A DNA stretch of 5,528 nucleotides, from positions 1 through 5,528 of the forward strand of contig JAIRRG010000062.1 of NCBI GenBank assembly GCA_031256095.1. Direction: 5' to 3'. Below the pieces are notes generated by a model, which saw nothing but the letters and a program-made list of their open reading frames with translations, ran no database searches and was not told the DNA's origin. Origin of the DNA: Desulfobulbaceae bacterium (GTDB taxonomy: Bacteria > Desulfobacterota > Desulfobulbia > Desulfobulbales > Desulfocapsaceae). Both the position numbers and the translations under genes were made by a program. This document shows, piece by piece, positions 1 through 5,528 of the stretch (the first letter of the stretch is position 1; each line of letters opens with the position of its first letter).

Positions 1-234
1 AATATCCTGACCATCCTGGCTGAGGATTTTGAATTCAAGGATCCCAAGCTTGACGACAATCTGCGCGATGTCTATGGCTTTGACAGCATCGACGCCATCG
101 AGCTGTTGGCAAAACTGGAAAATATGCTGGGTTTCCCCTTTACCCGCGCCGAAAAAGAGGCGGCCATGGATATCCGCACGATCAATGACATCCTCGATTA
201 TGTGGAAAAAATTCAGGAAGGAAGAGCGGTATGA
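1..234 (+). CDS. Acyl carrier protein, 3' part (5' end outside window)
   Basis: This is the last 77 codons of a small acidic carrier protein, read in frame from base 1 to a TGA at 232-234. A typical ACP has about 80 residues, so only a few N-terminal residues are probably missing. The phosphopantetheine attachment site is visible as DSIDAIELL. Its Ser is visible residue 29, where the family usually has DSLD. The following helix, a conserved GF-F segment and a C-terminal helix (TINDILDYVEKIQ) fit the four-helix ACP fold. Its role would be to carry acyl intermediates on a 4'-phosphopantetheine arm in the cytoplasm for the ketosynthase encoded immediately downstream. The stop codon overlaps that gene's ATG (ATGA), which implies translational coupling. 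It is probably a pathway-specific ACP rather than the housekeeping AcpP, because the DSLDTVE-type consensus is altered and no fabD/fabG-like gene is next to it. The identification as an ACP is firm; the pathway is not known. Confidence 0.9.
   Translation, partial: NILTILAEDFEFKDPKLDDNLRDVYGFDSIDAIELLAKLENMLGFPFTRAEKEAAMDIRTINDILDYVEKIQEGRAV
215..222 (+). promoter_or_regulatory. Ribosome binding site of the ketosynthase gene
   Basis: AGGAAGGA lies inside the last codons of the ACP gene, 8 bases before the ATG at 231. It supports that start and shows that the ketosynthase has its own Shine-Dalgarno sequence in addition to the ATGA stop-start overlap. Confidence 0.7.
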
Positions 235-1460
235 CCCGCCGTGTCGTCATCACCGCCGCCCAGGCGATCACCCCGATTGGCTACGGCCAGGAGGCGATTT
301 GCCAGAGTTTGTTGACCGGCAAATCCGGTATCAAACCATTACGCGACGACGGTTTGCTCACCCCGCGCATCGCCTGTCAGGTGTTCGGCACGGTTGATTA
401 TCCAATCGACTACCGTTTCACGCGTTCCGATAAAAAAACCATGGGGCCGGTGTCCTATTACGCCTGTCAGGTGGCCAAGGACACGCTCGCCGCCTCCGGT
501 CTGACTGAGGAATTTATTACCTCCGGGCGTCTCGGCGTCGCCTTCGGTTCGACCCACGGCAGTCCAACTGTGCAACGCGACATCTACAAGACCTTTTGTC
601 AGAATCTTGACGAAGGTTTCAAAGCCATCGGCGCCATTGATTATCTGCGTTCGATGGTGCACACCACCGCTGTGAACATCACGAGAATGTTTGGCATCAC
701 GGGCCGGGTGGTCGCTTCATCGACCGCCTGCACCACCAGCGCCCAGGCCATCGGTTTTGGTTATGAAGCCGTCAAATACGGGATGCAGGACGCCATGCTT
801 TGCGGCGGAGCCGACGAGTACGACACAACGACGGTGGCGGTCTTTGATAATCTGCTCGCCTGCTCGGCGGCCTATAACGATACTCCGGAACGGACGCCGC
901 GTCCCTTCGACCGCAACCGTGACGGGCTGGTGGTCGGGGAGGGCGGCGGCGCGGTGCTGCTGGAAGAATACGAAATGGCCAAACGCCGCGGCGCGCCGAT
1001 TTTGGGCGAAGTCATCGGTTTTGCCTGTAACAACAATGGTGGCGATCTGATTTTACCTAACCAGGACGGCATCACTGCTACGTTACAGTTGGCCCTGGCC
1101 GACGCCAAACTACCCCCGGAAGAAGTGGATTTGATCAGCGCCCACGCCACCGCCACCAAAATGGGCGACATCCTCGAATCGCAGGCGATTCAGGCGGTAT
1201 ATGGCAACAAACCTCTGGTGACGGCCCTGAAAAGCTATACCGGTCATTGCATGGGGGCTTGCGGCGTTATCGAAACCATCATGACTCTCTCTATGATGGA
1301 GAAAGGTTTCGTCGTCCCGACCCTGAATCTGCAAGAAATCGATCCTCGTTGCGCTTGCCTGCCCTACGTCCGGGAAATCATGGCAAAAAAAGTTCGCGTG
1401 GCGGCGATTCAGAATTTTGCCTTCGGCGGCGTCAACACCTGCCTGCTGCTGCGGAAATAA
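231..1460 (+). CDS. Beta-ketoacyl-ACP synthase, FabF/KAS II-like
   Basis: This 409-residue thiolase-fold condensing enzyme is about the usual length of FabF/FabB. It would catalyse decarboxylative condensation of a malonyl-type unit with an acyl group to give a beta-ketoacyl-ACP in the cytoplasm. All catalytic elements are visible. The nucleophile is Cys167 in SSTACTTS. The first His is His305 in SAHATAT, where most KAS enzymes have HGTGT. Lys334 and the second His, His339, lie in KSYTGHCMGACG. The PFDRNRDGLVVGEGGG segment (225-240) and the C-terminal NFAFGGVN loop (395-402; FGFGG-N in FabF) are also present. The start is set by the ATGA overlap with the ACP gene and an AGGAAGGA site. The intact Cys-His-His triad argues for an active ketosynthase rather than a chain-length factor. 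The HATAT variant, the divergent N-terminal half and the ACP partner suggest a specialised pathway such as an aryl-polyene or other unusual acyl chain rather than the primary fatty-acid KAS II. That last step is inference. Confidence 0.9.
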   Translation: MTRRVVITAAQAITPIGYGQEAICQSLLTGKSGIKPLRDDGLLTPRIACQVFGTVDYPIDYRFTRSDKKTMGPVSYYACQVAKDTLAASGLTEEFITSGRLGVAFGSTHGSPTVQRDIYKTFCQNLDEGFKAIGAIDYLRSMVHTTAVNITRMFGITGRVVASSTACTTSAQAIGFGYEAVKYGMQDAMLCGGADEYDTTTVAVFDNLLACSAAYNDTPERTPRPFDRNRDGLVVGEGGGAVLLEEYEMAKRRGAPILGEVIGFACNNNGGDLILPNQDGITATLQLALADAKLPPEEVDLISAHATATKMGDILESQAIQAVYGNKPLVTALKSYTGHCMGACGVIETIMTLSMMEKGFVVPTLNLQEIDPRCACLPYVREIMAKKVRVAAIQNFAFGGVNTCLLLRK

Positions 1461-1534
1461 GACCATGTTCTGGCTACCTGTCCCTCTGATTTTCCTCTTG
1501 TTGTGGTAGATAAACGCCTCCCGCTGTTTAAGGC

Positions 1535-1562
1535 CGAGAGCTTTAATTTCTCTTGATTTTTT
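1535..1562 (+). terminator. Weak rho-independent terminator candidate after ketosynthase gene
   Basis: CGAGAG (1535-1540) can pair with CTCTTG (1550-1555), giving 6 pairs with one G-T, around a 9-base AT-rich loop. An A and six Ts (1557-1562) follow directly. It lies 75 bases past the ketosynthase stop, a sensible place for the end of the ACP/ketosynthase transcript. The stem is short and not GC-rich, so termination may be partial or the match may be chance. Confidence 0.35.
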
Positions 1563-1746
1563 CCCGCATTCATATTTTATAAGAAAGCTCCTTTGGCAAG
1601 CTTTTGACAAACTGACAGTTACCGTGACATGAGCGTGAGGCTTACGGATATTTTGTTGAGCTCGCTGACACGATGAACGGAGAAGTCGAGGTGGCCAGAG
1701 CGGCGGCGTCAAGCGGCCATGCTTGTCGGTGTAGCGGCTCAAGCAG

Positions 1747-1775
1747 TGGACAGCGGCGCTAGAAACCGTTATAAA
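1747..1775 (+). promoter_or_regulatory. Sigma-70-like promoter, likely for the hydrogenase operon
   Basis: TGGACA (1747-1752; 5 of 6 to TTGACA) and TATAAA (1770-1775; 5 of 6 to TATAAT) are separated by exactly 17 bases, the optimal spacing. Transcription would start near 1782 and run into the hydrogenase genes with a leader of about 335 bases. No sigma-54 site of the TGGCAC-N5-TTGC type, which drives several hydrogenase operons, was found in this region. The match is good but untested. A closer promoter, for example using TAGAAT at 1883-1888, cannot be excluded, although it lacks a good -35 box. Confidence 0.45.
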
Positions 1776-1988
1776 TGTCAGGACAAAGAATAAAAAGATG
1801 ACCGCAAAAGCATACTGACATCAAAAACTCTTTTTTTTTGAACAGTCTGCTGGTAAAAGTGTTGGGCAGAGCAGTTGTCTTGTAGAATTGATTTTGGATC
1901 GTGGGTGGCCGTCAGGCGATAAGAATCGAAAGGTGAAAAGAGGCGTTGTTGTGTATCCGTCATGGATGGGCGCGAGGCCGGTCTTCAT

Positions 1989-2004
1989 CATCGATTTCTC
2001 GATG
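1989..2004 (+). other. Small hairpin in the hydrogenase leader
   Basis: CATCGA (1989-1994) and TCGATG (1999-2004) form a perfect 6-base-pair stem closed by a TTTC tetraloop. An outer pairing of GGGCG (1968-1972) with CGCCC (2006-2010) is possible, with an asymmetric internal loop. No T-tract follows, so it does not look like a terminator. It could stabilise the leader RNA or be part of a larger fold. The function is unknown. Confidence 0.3.
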
Positions 2005-2050
2005 CCGCCCAAGCCGAAAATCACTTTTCTTTCAGCAACGGAGGCAGGCG

Positions 2051-2063
2051 GAACATCATGTTC
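2051..2063 (+). promoter_or_regulatory. Perfect palindrome GAACAT-C-ATGTTC, possible operator
   Basis: GAACAT and ATGTTC are perfect inverted halves around one central base, 53 bases before the hydrogenase ATG. Imperfect direct repeats GGCAGGCGG (2043-2051) and GGCAGACGG (2068-2076) lie on either side. A dimeric DNA-binding regulator could use such a site. In RNA it would form only a 4-pair stem with a 5-base loop. I cannot assign a regulator. Confidence 0.3.
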
Positions 2064-2102
2064 TGTCGGCAGACGGCAAACAGGGGAGTAAAGCTATTTC
2101 TT

Positions 2103-2112
2103 GGGAGGAGGA
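2103..2112 (+). promoter_or_regulatory. Ribosome binding site that sets the small-subunit start
   Basis: GGGAGGAGGA contains a full AGGAGG (2106-2111), 5 bases before the ATG at 2117. The open frame continues upstream to a TTG at 1946 but has no ribosome binding site there. This site therefore decides in favour of 2117. Confidence 0.85.
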
Positions 2113-2116
2113 CTGT

Positions 2117-3295
2117 ATGGGCAGACTGAAAAAAGGGAATGGACAGCACATTGAAAAACATTATCGATCGCTGATGGAGCGATGCCAGGTTCGCCTTGAC
2201 GACATGGATCGCGCTTTACCGGCAGCGGTGGAAGATTTTAGCACCGTGCTGGAAGAACGAGGGGTAAGCAGGAGAAGCTTTTTAAAATGGTCATCGGTGA
2301 TGACCGCCGCTCTTATGCTGCCGCCGATGTTCGAGCCAATGGTGGCCAAGGCGGCCGAACAATTCAATCGCCTCCCGGTCGTTTGGCTGCACTTTGCCGA
2401 ATGTACAGGTTGTAGCGAGGCCTTGCTGCGAACATCCTATCCCAATATCGATGATATTCTCCTCGATACCATTTCCCTTGAATACCACGAAACACTGATG
2501 GTTGCCGCTGGCCATCAGGCGGAAGCGAATTTGGAAAAGGCCCTTGCCGATTTCCCCGGGAAGTTCATCTGTGTGATTGAAGGCGCCGTTCCTAAAGCCA
2601 TGGATGGGAAATTCCTGACCCTTGGTCCTCATGGCAAGACAGGTCTCGAGTTGGCCAAGCATGTTACCTCGAAAGCTGCCGCCACCATCTGCATCGGCAG
2701 TTGTTCCTCCTTCGGTAACATTCCCGCCGCCGCTCCCAACCCAACCGATTGCGTCGGTATTGGCAAAGCCTTGGGAATTTCGACGGTTAATATTACCGGC
2801 TGTCCGCCAAACCCGACGAATTTTGTCGGCACCGTTCTCCACTATCTGTTGTTCGGCGGTCTCCCCGCGCTTGATGCTTTAGGACGTCCAATCTGGGCCT
2901 ATGGCAAGAGAATTCATGATTGCTGTGAGCGCAGGCCACATTACGATGCCGCCGAATTCGTCGAGGAATGGGATGATGCTGGCGCCAAGAAGGGATGGTG
3001 TCTGTATAAGATGGGTTGCAAGGGGCCGTATACGTTCGGCAATTGCGGGCATGTACGCTTCAATGATGGTATGTCCTGGCCGGTAATGGCTGGGCATGGC
3101 TGCATTGGATGCACCGAGCCGGCTTTCTGGGATACGATGAAACCGCTGGAACAGCCGATTAGTAAAGATACCATCGGCGGTGGTGAAAAAACCGTCGATA
3201 CTATCGGAACGGCTCTGGCCGGTATCGCGGTAGCCGGTATTGCCGTTCATGCGGTAGGGACGGCACTGGTGCATAAAAATAAGGACGATAAATAA
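2117..3295 (+). CDS. hydA: [NiFe]-hydrogenase small subunit, membrane-anchored (group 1b-like)
   Basis: This 392-residue electron-transfer subunit of a periplasmic uptake hydrogenase is also called hyaA or hupS in other species. After a charged N-terminal extension of 50 residues comes a twin-arginine signal, SRRSFLKW (51-58). A hydrophobic stretch and a likely cleavage site after VAKA (76-79) follow, so it should be exported folded by Tat together with the large subunit. The proximal cluster ligands are Cys96 and Cys99 in AECTGCSE, Cys196 in GSCSSFG and Cys229 in TGCPPNP. The distal [4Fe-4S] ligands are His267, Cys270, Cys295 and Cys301. The medial [3Fe-4S] ligands are Cys310, Cys329 and Cys332. 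CTGCS lacks the extra cysteine of O2-tolerant enzymes (CTCC in E. coli Hyd-1), so a standard, O2-sensitive proximal cluster is expected. A C-terminal hydrophobic helix (about 363-385, with His378) anchors the protein next to the cytochrome b subunit. Segments such as WLHFAECTGCSEALLRT closely recall Wolinella HydA. The large-subunit gene follows after 42 bases. Confidence 0.95.
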   Translation: MGRLKKGNGQHIEKHYRSLMERCQVRLDDMDRALPAAVEDFSTVLEERGVSRRSFLKWSSVMTAALMLPPMFEPMVAKAAEQFNRLPVVWLHFAECTGCSEALLRTSYPNIDDILLDTISLEYHETLMVAAGHQAEANLEKALADFPGKFICVIEGAVPKAMDGKFLTLGPHGKTGLELAKHVTSKAAATICIGSCSSFGNIPAAAPNPTDCVGIGKALGISTVNITGCPPNPTNFVGTVLHYLLFGGLPALDALGRPIWAYGKRIHDCCERRPHYDAAEFVEEWDDAGAKKGWCLYKMGCKGPYTFGNCGHVRFNDGMSWPVMAGHGCIGCTEPAFWDTMKPLEQPISKDTIGGGEKTVDTIGTALAGIAVAGIAVHAVGTALVHKNKDDK

Positions 3296-3325
3296 TAAAA
3301 TTGCCCTTGCGGCTAAGCTCAATAC

Positions 3326-3331
3326 AGGAGG
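3326..3331 (+). promoter_or_regulatory. Ribosome binding site of the large-subunit gene
   Basis: A perfect AGGAGG sits 6 bases before the ATG at 3338 in the 42-base gap after the small-subunit gene. It confirms the start, whose product begins with the expected family N-terminus MAKRIIVDPITRIEGH. Confidence 0.8.
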
Positions 3332-3337
3332 CACAGT

Positions 3338-5005
3338 ATGGCCAAAAGAATAATCGTCGATCCCATTACCAGAATTGAGGGTCATTTAAGAATAGAAGTG
3401 GAAGTCGATAGCGACCAGGTGATAAAAGACGCCTGGAGCAGTATCACCTTGTGGCGAGGCATAGAAACGATTTTGAAGGGCAGGGATCCCCGCGATGCTG
3501 GATTGATTACACAAAGGTTTTGCGGGGTATGCACCTATGCCCATTACGAAGCCAGTATTATGGCTTGTGAGGACGCCTTTGGCATAAAACCTCCGCCCAA
3601 TGCCAGGATCGTGCGCAACCTGATCCAAGGCGCCCAATACCTGACAGACCATGTTATGCACTTTTACCACCTCCATGGCCTTGATTGGGTCGATATCGTG
3701 AGCGCTCTGTCCGCCAATCCCAAGAAAGCGGTCGAGATGGCGATGGCGTTCTGCCCTACTCCTTACAATTGCTCAGAAACGCACTATAAGGCGGTTCAGG
3801 ATCGTCTGACCAAATTTGTTCAGTCTGGCCGTTTGGGGCCTTTCGCCAACGCCTATTGGGGCAATGAGTCGTACAAGCTGCCGCCTGAGGCCAATTTGAT
3901 TATTGCTTCCCATTACTTGGATGCTCTTCAGGTTTCGAAACTGGGCGCCCAGATGATGGCCATCTTTGGCGGCAAGAACCCTCATCCGCAAACCTTGGTT
4001 GTTGGTGGTATCACGTCGGCCATGGATGCTCTTGATGCGTCGCGCTTGGGTGAATACAGCTTCCGTCTGAAGGAACTCCGCAATTTCGTTGAGACGGCCT
4101 ATATTCCCGATGTCCTGTTAGCCGGCACCTACTATAAAGGTGAGGGGGCCGCCGGCATTGGCGGCGGAGTGAAGAATTATCTCTGCTATGGCGGATTCCC
4201 GCTGGATGACAGTGGCAAATTCCTCTTCCCGCGTGGCACTATCAAAAATCGTGAGCTCAAGGTACTGCCGATTGATGAAAAGAAGATCACGGAAGAAGTC
4301 ACTCACTCCTGGTATAAAGGATCAGCGCCGGAGCATCCCTCTCAAGGGACAACGGAGCCAGACTATACTGGGTATAACAAAGATGGGAATCTTCAGGGCC
4401 AGGATAAGTATTCCTGGTGCAAGGCCCCACGCTATGATGGCGAGCCCTACGAAGTCGGGCCTCTGGCCCGGGTGTTGATTGCCTATGTGGCGGGAAATCA
4501 AGAGATTCAGAATCTTGTTAATGGCACGCTGAAAGCCCTTGACGCCCCGGTTACGGCTCTATTCTCCACGCTTGGCAGGACAGCCGCCCGCGCCTTGGAA
4601 ACCAAGTATATCGGTGATCATATCGGCGGTTGGCTGAACGAGCTTATTGGCAACATTAAGGCGGGAGATACCCGTTTCTGGACTCGTTGCTCGGTACCTG
4701 AAAAAGGACAAGGGCGAGGGATGACTGAACCGCCTCGCGGGGCCTTGGGACATTGGATTCGCATTGAGAACCATACCATCGCCAACTACCAGGCCGTTGT
4801 TCCTTCGACGTGGAACTGTTCGCCGCGCGATAAAAACGGGAAACGAGGCCCTTATGAAGAGTCCCTGATTGGCACGCGTCTGGCTAATGTCGATCAGCCG
4901 CTGGAGATTTTGCGGACTATTCATTCCTTCGATCCTTGCATGGCTTGCGCCGTCCATATTATTGATCCGAAGTCTGACCGGATTAGAGAGTTCAGGATTG
5001 CCTGA
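3338..5005 (+). CDS. hydB: [NiFe]-hydrogenase large (catalytic) subunit
   Basis: This 555-residue subunit carries the Ni-Fe(CN)2CO centre that splits H2. It is also known as hyaB or hupL. The N-terminal RIEGH motif provides Glu14. The first nickel motif is RFCGVC (Cys62, Cys65), and the second is DPCMACAVH (Cys534, Cys537, His540). The 15 residues after His540 are the tail normally removed by a dedicated endopeptidase once nickel is inserted. Residues around the active site known from the family are present: Asp104 in TDHVMHFYHLH, Pro466-Arg467 in PPRG and Asp498 in SPRD. A family-typical core such as KNPHPQ...VVGG is also seen. The protein has no signal peptide and would travel through Tat attached to the small subunit. 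One oddity is ASIMACEDA after the first CxxC: Met75 stands where related enzymes usually have Arg (ASVRAV). The cytochrome b gene follows after 19 bases, so the three genes form one operon. Confidence 0.96.
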   Translation: MAKRIIVDPITRIEGHLRIEVEVDSDQVIKDAWSSITLWRGIETILKGRDPRDAGLITQRFCGVCTYAHYEASIMACEDAFGIKPPPNARIVRNLIQGAQYLTDHVMHFYHLHGLDWVDIVSALSANPKKAVEMAMAFCPTPYNCSETHYKAVQDRLTKFVQSGRLGPFANAYWGNESYKLPPEANLIIASHYLDALQVSKLGAQMMAIFGGKNPHPQTLVVGGITSAMDALDASRLGEYSFRLKELRNFVETAYIPDVLLAGTYYKGEGAAGIGGGVKNYLCYGGFPLDDSGKFLFPRGTIKNRELKVLPIDEKKITEEVTHSWYKGSAPEHPSQGTTEPDYTGYNKDGNLQGQDKYSWCKAPRYDGEPYEVGPLARVLIAYVAGNQEIQNLVNGTLKALDAPVTALFSTLGRTAARALETKYIGDHIGGWLNELIGNIKAGDTRFWTRCSVPEKGQGRGMTEPPRGALGHWIRIENHTIANYQAVVPSTWNCSPRDKNGKRGPYEESLIGTRLANVDQPLEILRTIHSFDPCMACAVHIIDPKSDRIREFRIA

Positions 5006-5010
5006 TAAAA

Positions 5011-5015
5011 GGGGG
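5011..5015 (+). promoter_or_regulatory. Ribosome binding site of the cytochrome b gene
   Basis: A GGGGG run within AAAAGGGGGAAA lies 9 bases before the ATG at 5025, in the 19-base gap after the large-subunit stop. It is G-rich rather than a canonical AGGAGG but is well placed, and the reading frame opened here matches the family from its first residues. Confidence 0.55.
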
Positions 5016-5024
5016 AAATCGTTT

Positions 5025-5528
5025 ATGGGTGACACACGAAATGTTGTCAAAGAATGGTCCGCCGCCATGCGATTGAACCACTGGAGTATGGTGCTATCGA
5101 TTGTGGTTTTGATCGTTACAGGATTGTATATCGCCAACCCTTTCAGTATCTTGCACGGCGAGACGGCCAGTAAATTTTTTGTCGGCAACGTCAGATTCGT
5201 CCACATTCTTTTTGGTATCATTCTGACGTTTATTTTCATTTGGCGCGTTTATTTGGCCTTCTTTTCAAGGTTCCATGCCGATTGGAAAGATTTCTTCGCC
5301 TTTACTGATTGGCCAAATACCTTCAAACAATTGAAATTCTATGCCCTGGTTTCCAGGGAACCGGCTCACCACAAGTATATCTATGGCCCCATGCAGTCTG
5401 TTGCCTATGCTGGTTTATTGGTCATGGTCCTGTTGATTGTCATTACCGGCCTGATCTTGATGGGAACAGGATATCATGGTGGTTTTACCGCCATAGTTTA
5501 CTCGGGGCTTAAACCTGTGGAAAACCTG
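5025..5528 (+). CDS. hydC: Ni/Fe-hydrogenase b-type cytochrome subunit, 5' part
   Basis: The first 168 codons are present, and the window ends exactly at a codon boundary. Family members usually have about 220-250 residues, so the last quarter is missing. The protein is an integral membrane di-heme cytochrome b (HyaC/HupC/CybH family) that takes electrons from the small subunit and passes them to menaquinone or ubiquinone. Visible features are the N-terminal MRLNHW, with His19 at the start of helix 1 (about 20-37), and RFVH, with His60 at the start of helix 2 (about 56-80). A soluble loop with DW-DF and a YGPMQS segment follows, then helix 3 (about 125-147, LLVMVLLIVITGLILM). His19 and His60 are the likely first two heme ligands; the remaining ligands normally lie in helix 4, beyond the edge. 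The position directly after the large subunit and the sequence both support the call. Downstream one would expect the maturation endopeptidase. Confidence 0.93.
   Translation, partial: MGDTRNVVKEWSAAMRLNHWSMVLSIVVLIVTGLYIANPFSILHGETASKFFVGNVRFVHILFGIILTFIFIWRVYLAFFSRFHADWKDFFAFTDWPNTFKQLKFYALVSREPAHHKYIYGPMQSVAYAGLLVMVLLIVITGLILMGTGYHGGFTAIVYSGLKPVENL

Larger units (their letters stand above)
1461..2116 (+). other. Intergenic region between ketosynthase and hydrogenase operon
   Basis: I found no convincing protein or tRNA gene in this 656-base stretch. Forward reading frames that cross it begin at TTG codons (1888, 1946) with no ribosome binding site, and their products look like random translation. 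The reverse frames are low-complexity or are shadows of the ketosynthase gene. It does contain a weak terminator-like stem-loop near 1535-1562, a good sigma-70-like promoter at 1747-1775, a T9 run at 1831-1839, a CATCGA/TCGATG hairpin at 1989-2004 and a 13-base palindrome at 2051-2063. By eye, the part from about 1780 to 1960 is more AT-rich than the flanking genes, as expected for regulatory DNA. Its most likely job is to separate the two operons and provide the promoter and long leader of the hydrogenase genes. Confidence 0.7.

Noticed and set aside
1604..1632. TTGACA at 1604-1609 as a -35 box
   Set aside because: No sequence resembling TATAAT occurs 16-18 bases downstream; the pair at 1747-1775 is much better.
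1110..1742. A 210-codon reverse-strand frame overlapping the ketosynthase end
   Set aside because: More than half of it is antisense to the well-supported ketosynthase gene, and its product has no recognisable domain.
1679..1776. tRNA-like look of the GC-rich stretch with GGTGGCCAGAGCGG
   Set aside because: There is no TTCGA T-loop, no closing acceptor stem and no anticodon arm; only small competing GGCC and CAAGC/GCTTG pairings are present.
1821..1841. TCAAAAA...TTTTTGA hairpin with a T9 run as a terminator
   Set aside because: The stem is almost purely A-T and the T-run is part of the stem rather than following a GC-rich stem.
1850..1868. Possible sigma-54 promoter around CTGGTAAAAGTGTTGGG
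   Set aside because: The required GC of the -12 element is missing (TTGG) and the -24 element is also imperfect.
1888..2091. A 67-codon forward frame in the intergenic region
   Set aside because: It starts at TTG without a ribosome binding site, has no recognisable motif and overlaps the putative regulatory repeats.
1946..2116. In-frame upstream extension of the hydrogenase small subunit to a TTG codon
   Set aside because: There is no ribosome binding site at 1946, the extra residues look random, and the family start with a strong AGGAGG is at 2117.
4559..5239. A 226-codon reverse-strand frame across the large-subunit end and cytochrome b start
   Set aside because: It is a shadow of two well-supported forward genes and lacks any family motif.

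Overview
The window holds two unrelated gene blocks on the + strand, separated by about 650 bases with no convincing gene. The organism is probably an anaerobic or facultatively anaerobic Gram-negative bacterium. The hydrogenase genes most resemble the Wolinella HydABC type (group 1b) found in Epsilonproteobacteria and in metal-, sulfur- or sulfate-reducing deltaproteobacteria. The moderate GC content and strong AGGAGG-type ribosome binding sites fit a Desulfuromonadales-like host. That placement is inferred from remembered family features, not from a search.

Bases 1-1460 contain the 3' end of an acyl carrier protein gene and a complete beta-ketoacyl-ACP synthase gene. They overlap by four bases (ATGA) and so are translationally coupled. 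Together they form a carrier plus condensing-enzyme pair, probably the end of a specialised fatty-acid or polyene-type operon that begins upstream. A weak stem-loop with a T-tract follows the synthase.

Bases 1461-2116 contain no supported protein gene. They hold a well-matched sigma-70-like promoter (1747-1775) and then a leader of about 335 bases. The leader carries a stable small hairpin, and a perfect 13-base palindrome flanked by imperfect 9-base direct repeats just upstream of the hydrogenase start.

Bases 2117-5528 contain a membrane-bound, periplasm-facing uptake [NiFe]-hydrogenase operon. Its genes are a Tat-exported small subunit with three Fe-S cluster sites and a C-terminal membrane anchor, a large subunit with both CxxC nickel motifs and a cleavable C-terminal tail, and a di-heme cytochrome b subunit cut by the window edge. 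They should act together: H2 is oxidised in the periplasm, electrons pass along the small-subunit clusters to cytochrome b, and from there to the quinone pool for anaerobic respiration. Maturation genes such as the endopeptidase are expected just downstream.

I see no clearly new system here. The points most worth a second look are the hydrogenase leader, an Arg-to-Met change beside the first nickel motif of the large subunit, and the specialised look of the ketosynthase/ACP pair.
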